A stretch of 64,000 nt of DNA from Lewinellaceae bacterium. GTDB lineage: Bacteria; Bacteroidota; Bacteroidia; Chitinophagales; Saprospiraceae. The position numbers and the translations under genes are program-made. How positions within the stretch are numbered: position 1 is the first letter of the stretch; every line of letters starts with the position of its first letter. Below are positions 1-10,493 of this stretch, one piece after another. The notes under the pieces are model-generated. The model worked only from the letters and a program-made list of their open reading frames with translations, was not told where the DNA came from and ran no database searches. Where the stretch lies: NCBI GenBank assembly GCA_016710765.1, contig JADJUJ010000006.1:124001-188000 (forward strand), in the 5' to 3' direction.

Positions 1-1
1 C

Positions 2-3000
2 CTCTGCGTGCCGCCGACCTCCACACAACTGAATGGCGACATTTCAGGGCCTTACCTTAATTTTACCTGGACGCCGGTTACGGGTCTGATTGGCGCCAAC
101 ACCCTTACCCCTTCAGTTTTGGTTTCGCAAACCACTACCTATGTGCTTACCGGAAAGGCGGTGGACTACAGTCAAAATTCCATTTTTAATGGTGATTTTG
201 AATTGGGGAATGTCGGTTTTACCAGCGATTACATCGAAAGTCCCGGCAACCTTGTGCCAGAAGGCGTGTACGAAGTACTCACCAATCCGCAGAATTCGCA
301 CCCGGGTTTTTCTCCCTGTGGTGATCATACTTCCGGTTCTGGCAATATGATGGCGGTAAATGGCGCTGGCACACCCAATGTGAATGTTTGGTGCCAGACG
401 ATTACAGTGCAGCCCAATACCGAGTACGCCTTTACTGCCTGGGTTGCTACCCTGGTTGCCGCCTCTCCTGCGTTGTTACAGTTTTCAATCAATGGGCAAA
501 CTATAGGCTCCATTTTCAGCGCCCCCCCCCAAACCTGCGTGTGGAAGCAGTTTAATGCTACCTGGAACAGCGCCGGAAACTCCTCTGCAACCATTTGTAT
601 CGTCAATCAGAATACCGCTCTGAGCGGCAATGACTTCGCCCTTGATGATATCGGGTTTTCTCCACTCTGTACCGTGACGGATACGGTGGTAGCGCATGTG
701 GTGAACATCACCGCAGTAGCGGCCCCACCGGTTATGATAATGCCCTGCGAAGGCGCCTCCGTTACCCTTAGTGGGGTGGGCTCCAGTGTCGGTAATAACA
801 TCACGTATCAATGGGAAAGTGTAAACGGCAATTTCGTGTCTGGGGAAAATACGCTCACCCCAGTCGTTAATGCACCCGGTTTGTATACCCTGCATGTGGT
901 GTTTGACAATGGGTTTATCATGTGTGAGAAAACAGCCACCGTCAACGTCATTGTGACACCAAACCCTATATTGGCATGGATTCTGCCGCCATCACCACTG
1001 GGCTGTGGCTCGCCCACGCTTACCCTGATTGGCAACAGCTCTCAGTCTGGTTTTTCATCGTATGAATGGACAACCCTTGATGGAAATATTGTCGGTGCTA
1101 CTGATTTGAAAAATTGTGTTGTAGACGCAGCAGGCAGCTATTCCCTGTTGGTGACCAATACGGCTACTGGTTGCACCGCTACCGCTGAAGTAACAGTTGT
1201 AGAGGCTACCAACCCGCCAATAGCCGCAGCATTGGCCACCGATACGATTAGTTGTGTCGTACTTCAATCCGAACTTTCCGGCTCCGGTTCGAGTACCGGA
1301 GCAGGCATCAGCTATGCCTGGACCGCCACCAGCGGTGGTATGCTGCTCTCTGGTGCAAATCAGCAAAATGCAATTGCCGGCGCGCCCGGAACTTATATCC
1401 TTACCGTAACCAGTGCATCCAATGGCTGTACCGCTTCTGATACGACTGTTGTGGTAGCCAATAACCAATTGCCCGTGATCGGGATAGCACCTCCTGATAC
1501 GCTCAACTGTGTAACTGATTCATTGCTGGTTACGTCCATGGTTAATCCTGCAAATGCAACCTTGCAATGGACGGCGTTGAATGGCGGTAACATCCTCGGT
1601 GCAACGAATGGCAACCAAATCAATGTCGATGCTCCGGGAGATTATGCAGTTGTCGCAACCAATGTATCGAACGGCTGCACGGCTGCTGATACCGTGGCTG
1701 TCGTCCTGGATATCGCCGCGCCCCTGGCCATGGCGGCAGCCAGCGATACAATCACCTGCCAACAACCTGCTGTGCAATTGTCGGGTGCAGGATCAAGCTT
1801 GGGATACCCCTTTGCGTATGCCTGGACAGAGGGCCCTGGCGCCAACATCGTTACTGGCGCCAACACCCTTCAACCTACCGTTAATGCTGCGGGTACGTAT
1901 ACGCTGCAGGTAACCAATACCGCAAATGGTTGTACTGCTCAGGCGATTGCCATGGTCGTTGCCGATACCAATGCGGTGAATGCCGTTGCCAATGCGCTCG
2001 ACACGCTCTCCTGTCTCCAAATCCAAACCGCACTCAGCAGCAATGGCTCCAGCAATGGCGCTGCCATTGTGTATGCCTGGACCACCAGCAACGGCAACAT
2101 CGTATCCGGCGCGGATTCGCCCAATCCAGTGGTGGATGCGCCTGGCGACTACAACCTGCAGATTACCAACAGCGTAAATGGCTGCAGTGCAACGGATGTA
2201 GCGATACTCCTGCAAAACATCAATACTCCGGTATTGGCAGCGGCGGCGCCTACAGAGTTGACCTGCGCCAATCCCAGCCAGACCCTGCAGGTGGTCAACA
2301 ATGGTCCGGCCGGTAATTACCAGTACAGTTGGTCGACTGCCAACGGCGGCAACATCGTTTCCGGCGCCAATACCCTGACGCCCCTCGTCAATGCTGCCGG
2401 CACGTACACCCTGTCGGCTATACTGCCCTCGTCGGGCTGCGTTGATACGCTAACCCTGCAAGTTGTGCTGCAGGCTGGCACGCCATTGGTGAGTATTCAA
2501 ACACCGGATACGCTGGACTGCAATCAAACGACGCTTTCACTGCAGGCAACAAATTCATCCACAGGGCCGGACTTTGTTTTTTCCTGGTCGGTAGCCAATG
2601 GCGGCCACATTGCCGCTGGCGCCAATACCCTGACCCCACTGGTAGATGCGCCAGGTACTTATATTTTACAAATTACCAACAGTGCTACAGGCTGCGTAAC
2701 GGCCGATTCGGTACTGGTTGCGGGAAATTTTATTCCACCACCTGCGGATGCCGGACTGGATGGCTTACTGACCTGCTTCGATCCCATTTTTACCCTTTCG
2801 GCAAACGCTGGCACGCCTGTAAACGGGCTGGTATTTTCCTGGTCAGTCCTTCAAAATGGAAATTTACTGGGTAATGCCGATAGCAGCCAGGTCAACTGCG
2901 ATGCTTCAGGTTTGTACTTGCTGTTGGTCACTAACACCTGGAATGGATGTATCGCCTTCGATACTCTTGCCGTGCAGGCCAACCAATCCTTGCCTTCGTT

Positions 3001-6000
3001 GCAATTGGCAACGGCTGATACCCTGGATTGTGTTCAGGCCACGGTAAGCCTGTCGGCAACTGGCAACGGTACCGGTAATATGCTTTTGTATGACTGGAGT
3101 ACTGCTGATGGGAGTATCGTCTCTGGCAATACCAGTGCCAATCCGGAAGTAGATGCGCCCGGCTTGTATACCCTGACGGTTACAGATTCAGATAACGGTT
3201 GCACCACAGTGCAATCGGTGCCAGTGATGCAGGACACTCTTCCTCCGGGTCTTTTGGTGGACAGCGTTCCTGTCATCAGTTGTGCGCAACCCGATGTTGT
3301 TTTAGAAAGTGCGAGTCAACCCAATACTGGAATAACCGTCCAGTGGTCAACCCTGGATGGTAACCTTGTTTCGGGCGCCAATACCCTCATGCCAACTGCC
3401 AATGCGTCAGGGACTTATACATTGCAGGTGACCAATACGGCCAATGGCTGCTCCAGTGTGCTGCAGGTGATTTTGGAGGCAGATGTAGCACCTCCCTCCG
3501 TGGAGGCGGGTGTGCAGGATACCCTGGATTGCAGTGTAACGGCGGTTGCTTTGAACGGGAGTGGCGTCGGACAGGGTAATTTGAGTTATTTCTGGACTGC
3601 TTCCGCTGGCGGTAATATTCTTACCGGAAACACAACATCAACGCCTCAGGTCAATACCCCCGGTTGGTATATCCTGCAAATTACCGATGACGAAAATGGA
3701 TGTATGGCCGCTGATTCGGTGCTGATCGTGAACGATGCAAATGCACCGTTTGCAGCAGCGGGAAATACCGATACCCTGAATTGCGCGGTATTGCAGCTGC
3801 AATTGATGGGAATGGGAAGCATGGGACCTGATTTTACCTATGCCTGGACCAGCACCGGCGGCAATGTTTTATCAGGAGCGAATACCTTGAATCCTTCAAT
3901 AGATGCCCCGGGGAATTATCAATTGATGGTTACCAATACCCTTAACGGATGCACTGCAGTTTCCAGTGTTCAAATCAGCCAGGACCTGGCGGCACCAATG
4001 GTTTCAGCGGGAATAGACCAGTTGCTGACCTGTAGTGTATCTGCGCTGGGCTTATCAGGCACCGGATCGGCTCCAGGTAACAGCCTCAGCTACAGTTGGA
4101 CCACCATCAATGGCAATATAGTAAGTGGCGCAAACACAGCAACACCCATGATCAACCAGTCGGGGAGTTACCAGCTGACCCTGACCAATTTGTTGAATGG
4201 TTGCACTGCCACCGATGCGGCTCTGGTGACGTGGGATACGATAGCCCCAATCGGAAGCATCGCCGCCCCGGATACGCTTAATTGTGTCGTATCCTCCCTT
4301 TCCTTATCATCGATGTTACTCTCTCCTGCGGGCAATTTCAGCCTGCTGTGGACTACCAACAGCGGTAACATTGCCTCCGGCGCCAATACATCCGCCCCTT
4401 TGGTTGATGCCCCCGGACTCTATACCCTCATGATCCAGGATCTGTCGAATGGGTGTACAAGCACCTTGTCGACGCTTGTTCCTGAAAATACCGTAAATCC
4501 CACAGCCCAGGTGAATGCCGCGGCCACGTTGACCTGCGCACAACCGGTAATAAGTTTGGATGCATTGGGCTCCTCCTCCGGCGCCGGGTTCTCCTACCAA
4601 TGGACAGTCAACGGGTCTGGCAATATTCTATCAGGAGCGACAACCCTGCAACCGCAGGTGTCGGCTGCTGGTAGCTATTCTCTTCAGGTCACGGATCAAA
4701 ACAATGGCTGTACCGCTGTGGCGCAAGTGCTTGTTCCGGTAGACTCGGTTGCCCCCATCATTGTACTGCAAAATCCGGCTGTTTTAACCTGTGTCGTCGA
4801 CAGTATTATCCTGTTTGCCAGTGCCAATACGGGCAGCGCACCACAATTGATCGCCTGGAGTAGCATTGGCGGTCATATTCAAGCCGGTGAAAATACCCTG
4901 ACGCCACTGGTCGATGCGGTAGGCCAATATGTGCTGACGGTAACCAATCAGGTCAATGGCTGTTTTGCAACAGCAGCCTTAATGGTAGCAGAAAATACGA
5001 CACCACCCTTAGCGGATGCAGGATTGCCGCTGCTGTTACATTGCTTACAGCCCCAAACCACTCTGGCAGGATCGGCCAGCGCGGGGAGCCAATTACTGTG
5101 GTCGGCAAGTAATGGAGGGCATATTGTTTCTGGCGGAACAACCAGTATGCCCCTGGTGGATGAGGCCGGGGCGTACACGCTTCTGGTAACCAATAACAGC
5201 AATGGCTGTACGGCAACAGATGTGGTACAGGTAGATGCTGTGCCTTTGCCGTCCTTTGTACCGGAAGCGGTGCAGCCCGACTGTCACACGCTGCAAGGTG
5301 CAGTGAGTATAAATGCGATAACCGGCGGGGCTCCGCCCTTTAGTTATTCCATCGACGGCGGGGCTCATTATCAAAACGCCTCCTGGTTTAATGGTCTGGC
5401 TCCCGATCAGTATAATGTTGTATTACAGGATGCTTATGGGTGTACAGCGTCGGAAGTTGTTGTAATAAATCAGCCGTTTCTTCCAACACTGGTGCTGCCA
5501 CAGTGGGTGGTGGTTGATTTCGCTGACTCTGTCCGACTACAACCACTTACCAATATTCCCGGCCCGCTGGTTCAGTCCTGGACATGGACGCCATCTGAAG
5601 GACTGTCCTGCACCGATTGTGCTTCGCCATTTGCCAAACCATTTCAACTTACAACCTACAATCTGGTGGTGAGTGATTTGAACGGCTGTACCGCTTCGGC
5701 GCGGGTAGTGGTTCAGGTGAAAAAGGAGCGCAATGTATATGCTCCCAACGTTTTTCACCAGATAATGATGGTTTCAATGACCGATTTACAATTTTTGGAA
5801 AAGGGTTACAAGTGATCCGTTCACTCTCCGTTTTTGCCCGCTGGGGAAATCAGGTTTTTGTTGGAGCTGACCTTACTCCCAACAATGAAAATGAGGGATG
5901 GGATGGAACTTTTCGCGGGCAAGCACTCAATCCCGCCGTTTTTGTTTGGCAAGCGGTTGTTGTTTTTATCGACGGAGAGGAGGTATTACTCTCCGGGGAT

Positions 6001-6018
6001 ATCATGATTTCCCGTTAA
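2..6018 (+). CDS. Giant T9SS-exported tandem-repeat surface protein (5' partial, frameshifted near 3' end)
   Basis: The frame is open at the left edge, so the start lies outside the window. A jelly-roll-like module (nt ~180-690, beginning SIFNGDFELGN) resembles galactose-binding-type domains. About 18 tandem Ig/PKD-like repeats of 83-86 residues follow (nt ~730-5260), each with a DTLxC-like start, a central strand such as YAWTTSNGNIVSGA and an NGCTA-like end. One SprB-type repeat (ITGGAPPFSYSIDGG, nt ~5275-5480) precedes a C-terminal CHU_C gliding-motility/type B sorting domain, which in this family directs export by the type IX secretion system. The first frame stops at 5815, but PDNDGFNDRFTIFG and the rest of the domain continue in the next frame to 6018. 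One C missing from CACCA at 5756-5760 would join them. A role in adhesion or surface structure is inferred. Confidence 0.85.
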
Positions 6019-6111
6019 GTCGGGTCTGGATTTACAGTGTTTCCGTAAAAAATCCGGTGCCCAAAACCATAAGTTCTGTACCTTGCCCCTCCATAATACA
6101 AAGCAAAATAC

Positions 6112-7002
6112 ATGGCAAAACCGGTAGGGACAGGCGTAGTTGTCGGACGTTTTCAAGTTTTTGAGTTAAATGAAATTCAAAAAGCGCTAATTGATTCCAT
6201 TATCAGTAAGCATGAAGCAACATTGCTTTTTTTAGGCTCCAACACAGCACCCAGTGATTTCAATCCGCTGGAATGGCCCCTTCGCAGCGAAATGTTTGAA
6301 GAGGCTTATGGCGATGCGATCGAAGTTTTTGAAATGCCCGACTTGTCCGATGACCGTATTTGGAGCCAGGAACTGGACCGTCGTATCATTGAACTTCGGC
6401 CGATCCAACCCATTACCTTGTATGGCACTACAGAAGGGCTTTTGGAGCGGTACAGCGGCAATTTTCCGGTGGAGATCATGGAGGTAGACCCGGATGACTA
6501 TCCGGAGACCCTTAGTGTGGAAGGTATAAAACACATGAGCAGTTTTCGGGCGGGTATTATTTATGCTACCCTACGTCGTTTCCCAACGGTTTACCCTACG
6601 GTAGACATGGCTGTGTTCAGTGCAGACTATTCAAGCCTGATGCTCGCCAGAAAAGAGCACGAAAACCGGTACCGTTTTCCTGGCGGGTTTACAGATCCCG
6701 GGGATGACAGCTATGAAATGGCTGTACTGCGGGAATTGGCGGAAGAATGCGGCGATTTAGAAATAGATGAACTGACTTATGTGGGTTCCTGTGCGATCGA
6801 CGACTGGCGATACAAAGGCTCTTTTGACAGCATTATCACCCACCTTTATTCCTGTATTCTAAGTTCCGGCGAACCTGTGGCCAGCGACGATATTGCGGAA
6901 ATAAAATGGTTTGAAGTAGGTAAATTGAAAGCCGACTTGTTCGTACCCGAACACCGTGATTTATTCGAGTTGCTCGAGTCCTTCTTACAGGAAGAACACT
7001 AG
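6112..7002 (+). CDS. NadM-like nucleotidyltransferase/Nudix hydrolase fusion, transferase site degenerate
   Basis: The 296-residue protein has the two-domain plan of bifunctional NMN adenylyltransferase/ADP-ribose pyrophosphatases, which act in NAD metabolism. Residues ~1-165 match the nucleotidyltransferase fold (VVGRFQVFELNEIQ near the start, HMSSFRAGIIYA near 145-157). The family signature GRFQPFHxGH is replaced by GRFQVFELNEIQ, so both catalytic histidines are absent and that domain is probably inactive. The C-terminal half carries a Nudix box, PGGFTDPGDDSYEMAVLREL followed by AEECG, with aspartate where the family usually has the first glutamate and one extra residue in the loop. The Nudix activity is therefore the more likely function, perhaps on ADP-ribose. 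It stands alone, following the repeat protein on the same strand after about 90 nt. Confidence 0.8.
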   Translation: MAKPVGTGVVVGRFQVFELNEIQKALIDSIISKHEATLLFLGSNTAPSDFNPLEWPLRSEMFEEAYGDAIEVFEMPDLSDDRIWSQELDRRIIELRPIQPITLYGTTEGLLERYSGNFPVEIMEVDPDDYPETLSVEGIKHMSSFRAGIIYATLRRFPTVYPTVDMAVFSADYSSLMLARKEHENRYRFPGGFTDPGDDSYEMAVLRELAEECGDLEIDELTYVGSCAIDDWRYKGSFDSIITHLYSCILSSGEPVASDDIAEIKWFEVGKLKADLFVPEHRDLFELLESFLQEEH

Positions 7003-7075
7003 ATGGGCCCAATGGCCCAAGCCTTGCTCATGCCATCCTGACCCTAAAAAGCAGCGCGGAAAACTCAAGCGCAGT

Positions 7076-8980
7076 CTACCCCTTTTCTTCCAATTCTGCC
7101 GGCTCTTCGTCCTGTTGGGTTGCGGGGGCTTTTTCTTCTATTACATCGAGTTCGAAACGAAGATTGTCGATGATAAACTCTTGTCGTTCCGGTGTGTTTT
7201 TACCCATGTAGTAATTGAGCACATGGTCCAGGTTGGTGTCTTCCGGAAGGTAAACAGGCTCCAGGCGGATGTCTTCATTGATAAAGGCGGAAAATTCGTT
7301 CGGACTGATTTCACCCAGGCCTTTGAATCGCGTGATTTCCGGCTTTCCGCGCAATTTTGCCATGGCAGCCTGCTTCTCAGATTCGGTATAACAATAAAAG
7401 GTTTGCTGCTTGTCGCGTACCCGAAACAAGGGCGTCTCCAAAATATACAGGTGCCCGTTGCGCACCAGATCGGGGAAAAATTGCAGGAAAAATGTCAGCA
7501 ACAGCAGGCGAATGTGCATGCCGTCTACGTCGGCATCGGTAGCGACAACTACCCGGTTGTAGCGCAAATCATCGAGGGAGTCTTCGATGTTGAGTGCGTG
7601 TTGTAAGAGATTGAACTCTTCGTTTTGATACACCACCTTTTTGGTCATACCATAGCAGTTCAGCGGCTTGCCCCGAAGGCTAAAAACGGCATGTGCGTTA
7701 ACATCGCGTGCTTTGGTGAGGGAGCCGCTGGCGGAGTCGCCCTCTGTAATGAATATGGTGCTGTTCAATCGGCCCTCTTCGGTTCCTTTTTCATTGAGGT
7801 GGTACCGGCAGTCGCGCAATTTTTTATTGTGAATGTTGGCGGCTTTTGCCCGCTGGTTGGCAATTTTCTTGACGTCGGCAATGTCTTTCCGCTCCCGCTC
7901 CGACTGTTGGATGCGTTTGAGCATTTCTTTGGCAACTTCCGGGTTTTTGTGCAGGAAATCATCGAGGGCTTTGGAAAGGAAGTCGTTCATCCAGGTGCGC
8001 ACGGCAGGCCCGTCGGGCGCAATGCGGTCGGAACCCAACCTTGTTTTGGTTTGACTTTCAAACACGGGTTCTTCCACCCGAATGGCTACCGCAGCGATGA
8101 CGCTTTCCCGGATATCCTTGGCGTCGAAATTTTTCTTAAAGTGGTCGCGGGCTACTTTTACCAGGGCTTCGCGAAAAGCATTCAGGTGGGTGCCTCCCTG
8201 GGTGGTATACTGACCGTTCACAAAGGAATAATATTGCTCCCCATAGTGCTCGCCATGCGTGATGACAATTTCTACATCTTCCCCTTTCAAATGGATGATG
8301 GGGTAGCGGATGCGCTCACTGTTGGTTTTTTTCTCCAGCAGGTCAAGCAAGCCATTTTTTGACAAAAATGTTTTGCCGTTGAAGTTGATTTTCAAGCCGG
8401 AGTTCAGGTAGGCATAGTTCCACAGCTGCTGTTCGATGTACTCCGGGAGCCAGCGGTAATTTCGGAACATGCCATTGTCGGGTTTGAAAAACACGAGCGT
8501 GCCGTTTTCCTCTTTGCTGGGCTCCAGCTTGCTTTCACTTTTTAACTGCCCAAACTGAAATTCGGCAGTTTTAGATTTGCCTTCGCGGAAGGCCGTTACC
8601 AGAAAATACTCCGACAGTGCATTGACTGCCTTTGTCCCCACACCGTTGAGGCCCACCGACTTCTTAAAGGCCTTGGAGTCGTACTTTGCGCCGGTGTTGA
8701 TTTTGCTCACCACATCAACAACCTTGCCCAGCGGAATTCCCCTGCCATAGTCGCGAATCATAACACCCTTATCGGTTATACTGATATCGATCTGTTTGCC
8801 ATACCCCATGGCGTATTCATCAATACAATTGTCGAGCACTTCCTTCAGCAGGACATAAATCCCATCATCGGGGGTAGAGCCGTCGCCCAACTTACCAATA
8901 TACATGCCCGGGCGAAGGCGGATGTGCTCCCGCCAGTCCAGCGATCTAATCTCGTCTTCGGTATACCTGACTTCTGCCAT
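7076..8980 (-). CDS. parE: DNA topoisomerase IV subunit B (ParE)
   Basis: This type IIA topoisomerase ATPase subunit pairs with ParC to decatenate daughter chromosomes. The 634-residue protein shows the GHKL ATPase motifs (DNCIDEYAMGYG, RDYGRGIPLG, GLNGVGTKAVNALS), then the TOPRIM motifs EGDSASGSLTKARD and ATDADVDGMHIR. The EGDSASGS form and the length favour ParE over GyrB. The frame is open further upstream to 9196, but that extension is low-complexity and unlike the family. The start is placed at the ATG giving MAEVRYTEDEIRSLDWREHI, which begins where the family does. No parC lies in the window. Confidence 0.93.
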   Translation of the reverse strand: MAEVRYTEDEIRSLDWREHIRLRPGMYIGKLGDGSTPDDGIYVLLKEVLDNCIDEYAMGYGKQIDISITDKGVMIRDYGRGIPLGKVVDVVSKINTGAKYDSKAFKKSVGLNGVGTKAVNALSEYFLVTAFREGKSKTAEFQFGQLKSESKLEPSKEENGTLVFFKPDNGMFRNYRWLPEYIEQQLWNYAYLNSGLKINFNGKTFLSKNGLLDLLEKKTNSERIRYPIIHLKGEDVEIVITHGEHYGEQYYSFVNGQYTTQGGTHLNAFREALVKVARDHFKKNFDAKDIRESVIAAVAIRVEEPVFESQTKTRLGSDRIAPDGPAVRTWMNDFLSKALDDFLHKNPEVAKEMLKRIQQSERERKDIADVKKIANQRAKAANIHNKKLRDCRYHLNEKGTEEGRLNSTIFITEGDSASGSLTKARDVNAHAVFSLRGKPLNCYGMTKKVVYQNEEFNLLQHALNIEDSLDDLRYNRVVVATDADVDGMHIRLLLLTFFLQFFPDLVRNGHLYILETPLFRVRDKQQTFYCYTESEKQAAMAKLRGKPEITRFKGLGEISPNEFSAFINEDIRLEPVYLPEDTNLDHVLNYYMGKNTPERQEFIIDNLRFELDVIEEKAPATQQDEEPAELEEKG

Positions 8981-9405
8981 TTGTTGTGATTTCTGTTTTT
9001 GAGAAAGGACTTTTCCTTTCTTTCCTATTTTGTTTTCAGACTTGTCTCGATGGTAATTTGCGCCCAAAGTAATACAGTTTTGTTGAGTTATCAAACCCGG
9101 ATAAGCGGAGATTGCAAATATAATACAAAATGTGTTTAAATTAGATAATTGTAAAACAAAAAAAAGATTAATACCCAAACGCCTTTCCCCTTGCACAAAG
9201 CCCCAGTGCTTGGTCGTGGAAAGTGGTTTAGAATCGAGACATCGTCCAATAGGCTGATTTCCAAGCCAATCAACCGTCTGAAGTTTTAATACATGCTAAA
9301 CTGTCCATTAATAAAGTCATAGTAGTCTTTATTAAAATGCTTAATCACCGTTCATTTGATTATTTTAGTGCCCGAATTTTGACACCTAAGTAGAAATTGC
9401 CCTGT
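8981..9405. other. Divergent intergenic region, parE / LytTR gene
   Basis: This 425-nt AT-rich gap separates the divergent parE and LytTR genes and should hold both promoters. I see no convincing ORF, no strong hairpin with a T-run and no match to the dispersed repeats found elsewhere in the window. Promoter assignment was not possible by eye. Confidence 0.5.
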
Positions 9406-10167
9406 ATGGAACTTGAGATGCTGGAACAAACCCCATTTTTGAGCATTGCATACGATCGCCGTCATTTTTTGTACGCGAACTGGAAGGGATATGTTTCAGT
9501 AGAACAAGTAAAGACAGGTTGTGTCTTGCTTCTGGAAACAGCGCGGTCCAAAAACTGTTTCAACTGGCTGAACGACAACCGGCAGGTTCTGGGTACCTGG
9601 ACCCAGGCGGTACGTTGGTTATCCCAGCATTTTTTGCCCGAAATTGTGCGCAGCAATAAATTACGGATCGCTTTCATTTACTCACATCAGGTATCGGCCA
9701 GATATTCGGTAGATAAATTGCTGGAGGAAAACGATGAATACGAAGCCCAGACCTTCGAGTCGTATGAGCTGGCAGAGGCCTGGTTGCTCAATCAGGTTGA
9801 TGCGACTGCCTTGATAACGCCTTTGACCGAAAGCGTATTCCACTTTCGCGACCATTCGCGGTTTTATATTCTTTCGGCTGCGGAGATCAATTATATAGTT
9901 GCCAACGGGAAATCAATACTGATCAATACCAACAGCAGTACGTTGGCGGTAAAAGGTAGTTTGGAAAGTGTGGAGGAGCAGTCAAGAAATTCCAGTTTGC
10001 TTCGGGTGCACCGCAGCTATTTTATCAATGTCGACAAAATTTCACACATTGTCTATCAGGCTGGCGGCGGCTATCTGGCCTACCTCAAAAACCAGGAGCA
10101 TGCTGCGATTCCGGTAAGCCGTAAAATGTCGGCAACGCTTAAGAAGCGACTTGGAATCGAATCTTGA
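9406..10167 (+). CDS. LytTR-domain DNA-binding protein with SpoIIAA/STAS-like N-terminus
   Basis: The 253-residue protein lacks a receiver domain. Residues ~1-130 resemble the short STAS/SpoIIAA-like modules of Bacteroidota (IAYDRRHFLYANWKGYVSVE, then NWLNDNRQVLGTW). The last ~100 residues are a LytTR DNA-binding domain, with EINYIVANGKSILINT, the SLLRVHRSYFINVDKISHI core and PVSRKMSATLKKRLG. It is probably a one-component transcription regulator; its signal is unknown. The start is placed at the ATG giving MELEMLEQTPF. A TTG codon three residues upstream is less likely. It is divergent from parE and faces the symporter gene. Confidence 0.8.
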   Translation: MELEMLEQTPFLSIAYDRRHFLYANWKGYVSVEQVKTGCVLLLETARSKNCFNWLNDNRQVLGTWTQAVRWLSQHFLPEIVRSNKLRIAFIYSHQVSARYSVDKLLEENDEYEAQTFESYELAEAWLLNQVDATALITPLTESVFHFRDHSRFYILSAAEINYIVANGKSILINTNSSTLAVKGSLESVEEQSRNSSLLRVHRSYFINVDKISHIVYQAGGGYLAYLKNQEHAAIPVSRKMSATLKKRLGIES

Positions 10168-10277
10168 ACCAATATATAGGATTCCCGTTCAATACGCCAT
10201 CCTAACCATTCGCGCCAGTTTTCGTGTTGTTCATGCCAGTTGCCCAAATACCCCTCCCAAGGGTCAAGGATATTTTA

Positions 10278-10458
10278 TATCTTTGGAAACATTAAATTCT
10301 AAACCAAACAGTATTTCTAAAAAACTACAACCCAAATATTGGGGTTGCACTCCTTTGCATTTTACGCTCTCAATTTAAGGGGCTCGTCCTACGCCCATTT
10401 TAATCGGAACACTCTTCAAGTAGGGTACCCGAAACTGTCCTTCAGTTTCGGGTTTTTT
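10278..10458 (+). ncRNA. Candidate small non-coding RNA (promoter-like box to intrinsic terminator)
   Basis: A TATCTTTG box at 10278-10285 matches the Bacteroidota -7 consensus TAnnTTTG. About 165 nt later there is a textbook terminator. Between them is no plausible ORF but several potential hairpins: AACCC/GGGGTT around 10328-10345, and GGGGC/GCCC flanked by AT pairs around 10372-10403. No good -33 box was seen, so the promoter is uncertain, and the segment could instead be the 3' UTR of the LytTR gene. I could not match it to 6S, SRP, tmRNA or RNase P RNA. Confidence 0.4.
10427..10458 (+). terminator. Rho-independent terminator
   Basis: ACCCGAAACTG pairs perfectly with CAGTTTCGGGT around a five-base loop and is followed by six T residues on the plus strand. 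It ends either the LytTR transcript (stop at 10167) or the candidate small RNA just upstream. The opposite strand has no T-run, so it is oriented for plus-strand transcription. Confidence 0.88.
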
Positions 10459-10493
10459 ATGCCTTGTAAATCAGGGGTTTTCGGTGCTGGAAA

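Noticed and set aside
731..5263. Repeat array as an assembly duplication
   Set aside because: The 18 repeats are strongly diverged at the DNA level, so they are old protein repeats and not copy artefacts.
7625..8362. Plus-strand ORF of 245 codons
   Set aside because: It lies entirely antisense to the conserved parE core and its product resembles no family.
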